The notes beneath the pieces are model-generated. The model ran no database searches, was not told the origin of the DNA, and worked only from the letters and a program-made list of their open reading frames with translations. A stretch of 10,794 nt of DNA, from NCBI GenBank assembly GCA_046541805.1, contig JBKHCM010000113.1, positions 1-10,794 on the forward strand. The letters run 5' to 3'. Both the position numbers and the translations under genes were made by a program. The DNA is from JAAAPF01 sp046541805 (GTDB lineage Bacteria > Pseudomonadota > Alphaproteobacteria > Geminicoccales > Geminicoccaceae). Of this stretch, positions 8,123 to 10,794 are shown piece by piece. Position 1 is the stretch's first letter, and every line of letters begins with the position of its first letter.

Positions 8123-8849
8123 CGTTGTGCGGTCCATCAGCGTCTCGCGAGCTGAGGCGCGAACCGCGCCGCGACGAGGACGGAGCGCGGAGGCGGTGCG
8201 GTCGCCGGCGGAGCCGGTGTCGTTCGGGCTGTTGGCCCGGGCGGTCCGTCGGCCGCGCCGCGCCGGTCCTCGACCTCGCGCTCGGGCGCGTCGGCATCGA
8301 CCGCGCCAGGATCGTCGCCGTCGCTGTGATCGAGCCGGTCGGGTTGCCCCGCCGCGGCGAGCGCCGCATCGACCCAACCTAGACGTCTCGCCGTCGCGGT
8401 CGCCGCGGGTGCCGCCGCTTGGCGTCGCGCGCGACCGGCCGATCGCTGCGAAAGCCGACCGCAGCGCCACCGCTGTGTCATGTGGACGCGCCGCTATGCG
8501 GAAGTCCGGCTGCGCCGCCGGCGGTCGAGCCGCAGGCGCGCCGGGCATCCATGCCGGCGATGCCGCACGCGCGGGGGCCACGACCGCAAGACCAATCGAT
8601 GAATTGCCGTTATCCGACGCATCGCTTTTTCTCCATGCGACGAGAAAGGGGGGGCGCGATGATGGCACGCGGCGAGGAACGCCTGGGCGCCGAGCGTACG
8701 ACCGCGGGCTGCATTTGGTCCCGGCGGTGGCCTGGGTCGTGCCCGCATCCCGCCCGCTGCCGCCGGCCCGCCCCGCCACCCGCGACCGTCCGCGGCGCGG
8801 TCGGCGTCTCGGCGCGCCGGCGTTCGGATCGAGGGAGGGACACGAGAAC
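8123..8849. other. Long intergenic stretch with no convincing gene
   Basis: About 727 bases separate the thiolase terminator from the binding-protein gene. All frames have long open stretches because of high GC, but composition does not settle on one frame as it does in the flanking genes. Two competing weak candidates cover the first part: a + strand frame ending at 8382, whose last 38 codons look coding-like (VLDLALGRVGIDRARIV...), and a - strand frame 8481-8137 (114 codons, Asp/Ala/Pro-rich, no clear ribosome site). Both are unrecognised. Around 8600-8660 sequence is AT-richer, with a possible nine-pair hairpin (CTTTTTCTC 8625-8633 with GAGAAAGGG 8642-8650, two G-U pairs). It may hold the promoter and leader of the downstream genes, plus decayed coding sequence. 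Confidence 0.4.
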
Positions 8850-10130
8850 ATGTCACGCCATTCAGCTTTGAGCGGCGCGCTCGCCGCCGTCGTCTTGTCG
8901 TTCACCAGTGGTGCGGCGAGCGCCGCCGACGGCATCCCCGTCGGTCAGCTCGTCGCCGAGACCGGTGCCACCGCACCCGTGGCCCGGGTCTACGGCCAGG
9001 GCGTCGCCGACGCGGTCGCCCAGATCAACGCCGAGGGCGGGATCGACGGTCGACCGATCGATCTGGTCACCGTCGACTACGGCTACGACGCGAGTGAGGC
9101 CGTGCGCCTCTACGAGCGCTGGCGCGAGACCCTGCAGCCGGTGGCCATCCAGGGCTGGGGCACCGCCGACACCGAGGCGCTGGTCGACCGGGTGCGCGAG
9201 GACGAGGTGGTCTTCATGTCCGGCTCGGCCTCGGGGCACTTGACCGACCCGACCGGCCGCTCGCCCTGGACCAGCGAGCCGGCGCCCTACAACTTCTTCT
9301 ACGGGCCGTCGTACTCCGACGGTTGCCGGGCGCTGGTGCAGTACGCCGCCGAGGCCTGGGAGCGCAGCGCCAGCGCCCAGCACGCCTCGACCTTCCTGGG
9401 CGATCTCCACCGTCCGAAATTCGCCTATCTCGGTGACAACCACCCGTTCCCCAACGCGCCGCGGGCGGCCTGCCTCGACTACGCCCGCGATCTCGGCTTC
9501 GAGGTCGTCGCGCCCATCCGCTACGCGCTCACGCCCGGCGATTTCACCGCCCAGTGCCGCTCGCTCGAGCGCTCGGGCGCCGACTTCGCCTTCCTCGCCA
9601 ACACCGCCGAGGCCAATGTCCGCTTGGTCGAGGACTGCGCCCGGCTCGGCGTCGCGACCGAGTTCCTGACCAACGTCTACGGCTGGGACGAGGGCGCCGC
9701 GGCCAAGGCCGGCGATGCCGGCAACGGCGTCGTCTGGGTGGTGACGGTGGCGCGCTGGGGCGACGACGTCGACGGCATGGCGACCCTGCGCGCGGTTTCG
9801 CGCCAGTCCGATCGGAGCGGCGAGCGCACCCGGCCCGTGCACTACGTCCGCGGCGTCTGCGCCGCGTACTTCATGCGCGACGCCATGGCCCGCGCCGCCG
9901 CCGAGGGCGAGATCACCGGGGCCGCCATCAAGGCCGGCTTCGAGAGCATGCGCGAGCACGTTCCCGCCGGGCTCGAGGGCGTCTGCCTGCCGAGCAGTTG
10001 GACGGCCAGCGACCACCGCGGCACCACCACGGTCCAGCTCTACGAGAGCCATCACAACTACGGCACGATCAGCGCCAGCCAAGTCTACACCACCACGATG
10101 CCGCTTCGCCCCGACTGGCTCGGCTGGTGA
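8850..10130 (+). CDS. ABC-type substrate-binding protein, type 1 periplasmic fold (LivJ/LivK-like)
   Basis: A secreted solute receptor of the family that serves branched-chain amino acid, amide, urea and related organic-solute importers. The 426-residue product has a signal peptide ending near residue 25 (ASA/ADG). The hallmark first-lobe motif INAEGGIDGRPIDLVTVD is at 59-76, and QGWGTADTEAL (101-111) and FMSGSASGHL (122-131) look like ligand-side loops. The second lobe includes KFAYLGDNHPF (190-200). Six cysteines (159, 208, 236, 263, 337, 379) are unusual for the family and could form disulfides. A strong ribosome site (GAGGGAGGGA, 8831-8840) lies nine bases before the ATG; the frame is open further upstream, but that part has no signal peptide or protein-like composition. 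No permease or ATPase gene is in the window, so the ligand is unknown. The next gene, an acetate transporter, hints at a carboxylate. Confidence 0.87.
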   Translation: MSRHSALSGALAAVVLSFTSGAASAADGIPVGQLVAETGATAPVARVYGQGVADAVAQINAEGGIDGRPIDLVTVDYGYDASEAVRLYERWRETLQPVAIQGWGTADTEALVDRVREDEVVFMSGSASGHLTDPTGRSPWTSEPAPYNFFYGPSYSDGCRALVQYAAEAWERSASAQHASTFLGDLHRPKFAYLGDNHPFPNAPRAACLDYARDLGFEVVAPIRYALTPGDFTAQCRSLERSGADFAFLANTAEANVRLVEDCARLGVATEFLTNVYGWDEGAAAKAGDAGNGVVWVVTVARWGDDVDGMATLRAVSRQSDRSGERTRPVHYVRGVCAAYFMRDAMARAAAEGEITGAAIKAGFESMREHVPAGLEGVCLPSSWTASDHRGTTTVQLYESHHNYGTISASQVYTTTMPLRPDWLGW

Positions 10131-10133
10131 GGC

Positions 10134-10175
10134 GCGACCGGAACGCTGCGGGCGGCCGTCTGGCCGGTCGCCCGC
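10134..10175 (+). promoter_or_regulatory. Structured spacer between the binding protein and the acetate transporter
   Basis: The 71-base spacer holds nested inverted repeats. GCGACCGG (10134-10141) can pair with CCGGTCGC (10164-10171), or GCGGGCG (10148-10154) with CGCCCGC (10169-10175), the latter enclosing a GGCC-GTCT-GGCC mini-hairpin. The two main pairings share bases and exclude each other. No T-run follows. It probably sets relative expression of the two genes, as an mRNA-stability element or partial attenuator. Confidence 0.45.
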
Positions 10176-10201
10176 GACCCTCAGACGGGAGGTAGCGAGA
10201 G

Positions 10202-10794
10202 ATGAACGAAGTGACGACGACGCGTGCCTTCGAGCCCCACGAAGCCGCGTTGCCACAGACGCTGACCATCGCCGACAGCACCGCCAACCCGGCGCCGCTC
10301 GGGCTCTTGGCCTTCGGGCTCACCACCGTCATGCTGAGCATGCACAACGCCGGGCTCTTCGGCCTGGACGCGATGATCCTGGCGATGGCCGTGTTCTACG
10401 GCGGCATCGCCCAGGTCTTTGCCGGCGTCTTCGAATGGCGCAAGAACAACACCTTCGCAGCGACCGCGTTCATCAGCTACGGCTTCTTCTGGTTGACCCT
10501 CGCCGGCATCATCACCTTTCCCTCCCTCGGCCTCGCCGAGCCGGCGAGCCAGACCGCGATGGCGGCTTATCTCGGGATGTGGGGGTTGCTCTCGTTCGTG
10601 CTCTTCATCGCCACGTTCCGGCTCAACCGGGCGCTGCAGCTCGTCTTCTTCCTGCTCACGGTCGCCTTCACGCTGCTGGCCGTCGGGGATCTCACCGGCA
10701 GTCCGATGCTCAAGACCATCGCCGGCTGGGAGGGGATCGTCTTGGGCTTCTGCGCGATCTACACCGGCCTGGCGCAGGTGCTGAACGAGGTCTA
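10202..10794 (+). CDS. satP: Acetate uptake transporter, SatP (GPR1/FUN34/YaaH) family, 3' end missing
   Basis: An inner-membrane channel or symporter for acetate and related short monocarboxylates such as succinate. The 197 visible residues begin with a soluble tail (1-28) and then the family signature NPAPLGLLAFGL (29-40). MHNAGLFGLDAM (47-58), FYGGIAQVFAGVFEWRKNNT (65-84) and FAATAFISYGFFW (85-97) are also typical. Six hydrophobic segments are visible, and the end of the window falls in the conserved C-terminal VLNEVY, so only about 10 to 15 residues are likely missing. The ATG follows GGGAGG (10187-10192) at nine bases. It sits 71 bases after the binding-protein gene on the same strand, so the two probably share a transcript. 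The N-terminal tail is somewhat longer than in E. coli SatP. Confidence 0.93.
   Translation, partial: MNEVTTTRAFEPHEAALPQTLTIADSTANPAPLGLLAFGLTTVMLSMHNAGLFGLDAMILAMAVFYGGIAQVFAGVFEWRKNNTFAATAFISYGFFWLTLAGIITFPSLGLAEPASQTAMAAYLGMWGLLSFVLFIATFRLNRALQLVFFLLTVAFTLLAVGDLTGSPMLKTIAGWEGIVLGFCAIYTGLAQVLNEV

Noticed and set aside
8474..8480. Pho half-site (TGTCAT) upstream of the binding-protein gene
   Set aside because: No second repeat at the 11-base spacing on either side, and it is about 370 bases from the start codon.
8544..8555. Short palindrome GGCAT-CC-ATGCC in the long intergenic stretch
   Set aside because: The two-base loop and five-base arms are expected by chance in sequence this GC-rich, and it is not near a promoter or gene end.
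8850..8856. TGTCAC at the start codon of the binding-protein gene as a Pho half-site
   Set aside because: It is part of the first codons and has no partner repeat 11 bases away.
8106..10130. A 674-residue binding protein starting far upstream
   Set aside because: The extra 248 residues are Arg/Pro/Ala-rich with no domain, and would bury the signal peptide that begins at 8850. The ribosome site at 8831-8840 fixes the start.

Overview
This window looks like chromosomal DNA from a very GC-rich proteobacterium, most likely an alphaproteobacterium. That inference rests on GC-saturated third codon positions, long forms of PstC and PstA, an alphaproteobacterial-style PstS, and the gene order pstS-pstC-pstA-pstB-phoU-phoB. 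No tRNA, rRNA, insertion sequence, CRISPR array or phage gene was seen. All confidently called genes lie on the + strand.

Positions 99-6428 hold a complete phosphate-uptake and phosphate-signalling operon. A Pho box with a correctly spaced -10 element precedes pstS, which encodes a secreted and strikingly acidic phosphate-binding protein. A perfect hairpin with a UUCG loop separates pstS from the rest. Then come the permease genes pstC and pstA (overlapping), the ATPase gene pstB, the negative regulator phoU, and the response regulator phoB (overlapping phoU). PstS captures phosphate, PstC/PstA/PstB import it, and PhoU links transporter status to the PhoB pathway, which should in turn act on the Pho box. 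The partner kinase PhoR is not in the window.

Positions 6429-6899 hold no complete recognisable gene, but the first ~325 bases carry a clear coding signature in the same frame as phoB, directly after the phoB stop. This looks like a remnant or unrecognised coding segment with no stop of its own. A full-length biosynthetic-type thiolase (acetyl-CoA acetyltransferase, PhaA/AtoB type) follows at 6900-8072, with a terminator-like hairpin behind it.

Positions 8123-8849 are a long stretch with no convincing gene. After it come a type 1 periplasmic binding protein of the LivJ/LivK-like class (8850-10130), a structured intercistronic spacer, and an acetate uptake transporter of the SatP (GPR1/FUN34/YaaH) family that runs off the window end. 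Thiolase, organic-solute binding protein and acetate transporter suggest a short-chain carboxylate and acetyl-CoA theme beside the phosphate operon, but that link is inference.

Most of the window is well-known biology. I found no clearly new system. The best leads are the coding signal behind the phoB stop, the substrate of the orphan binding protein, and the intercistronic hairpins.
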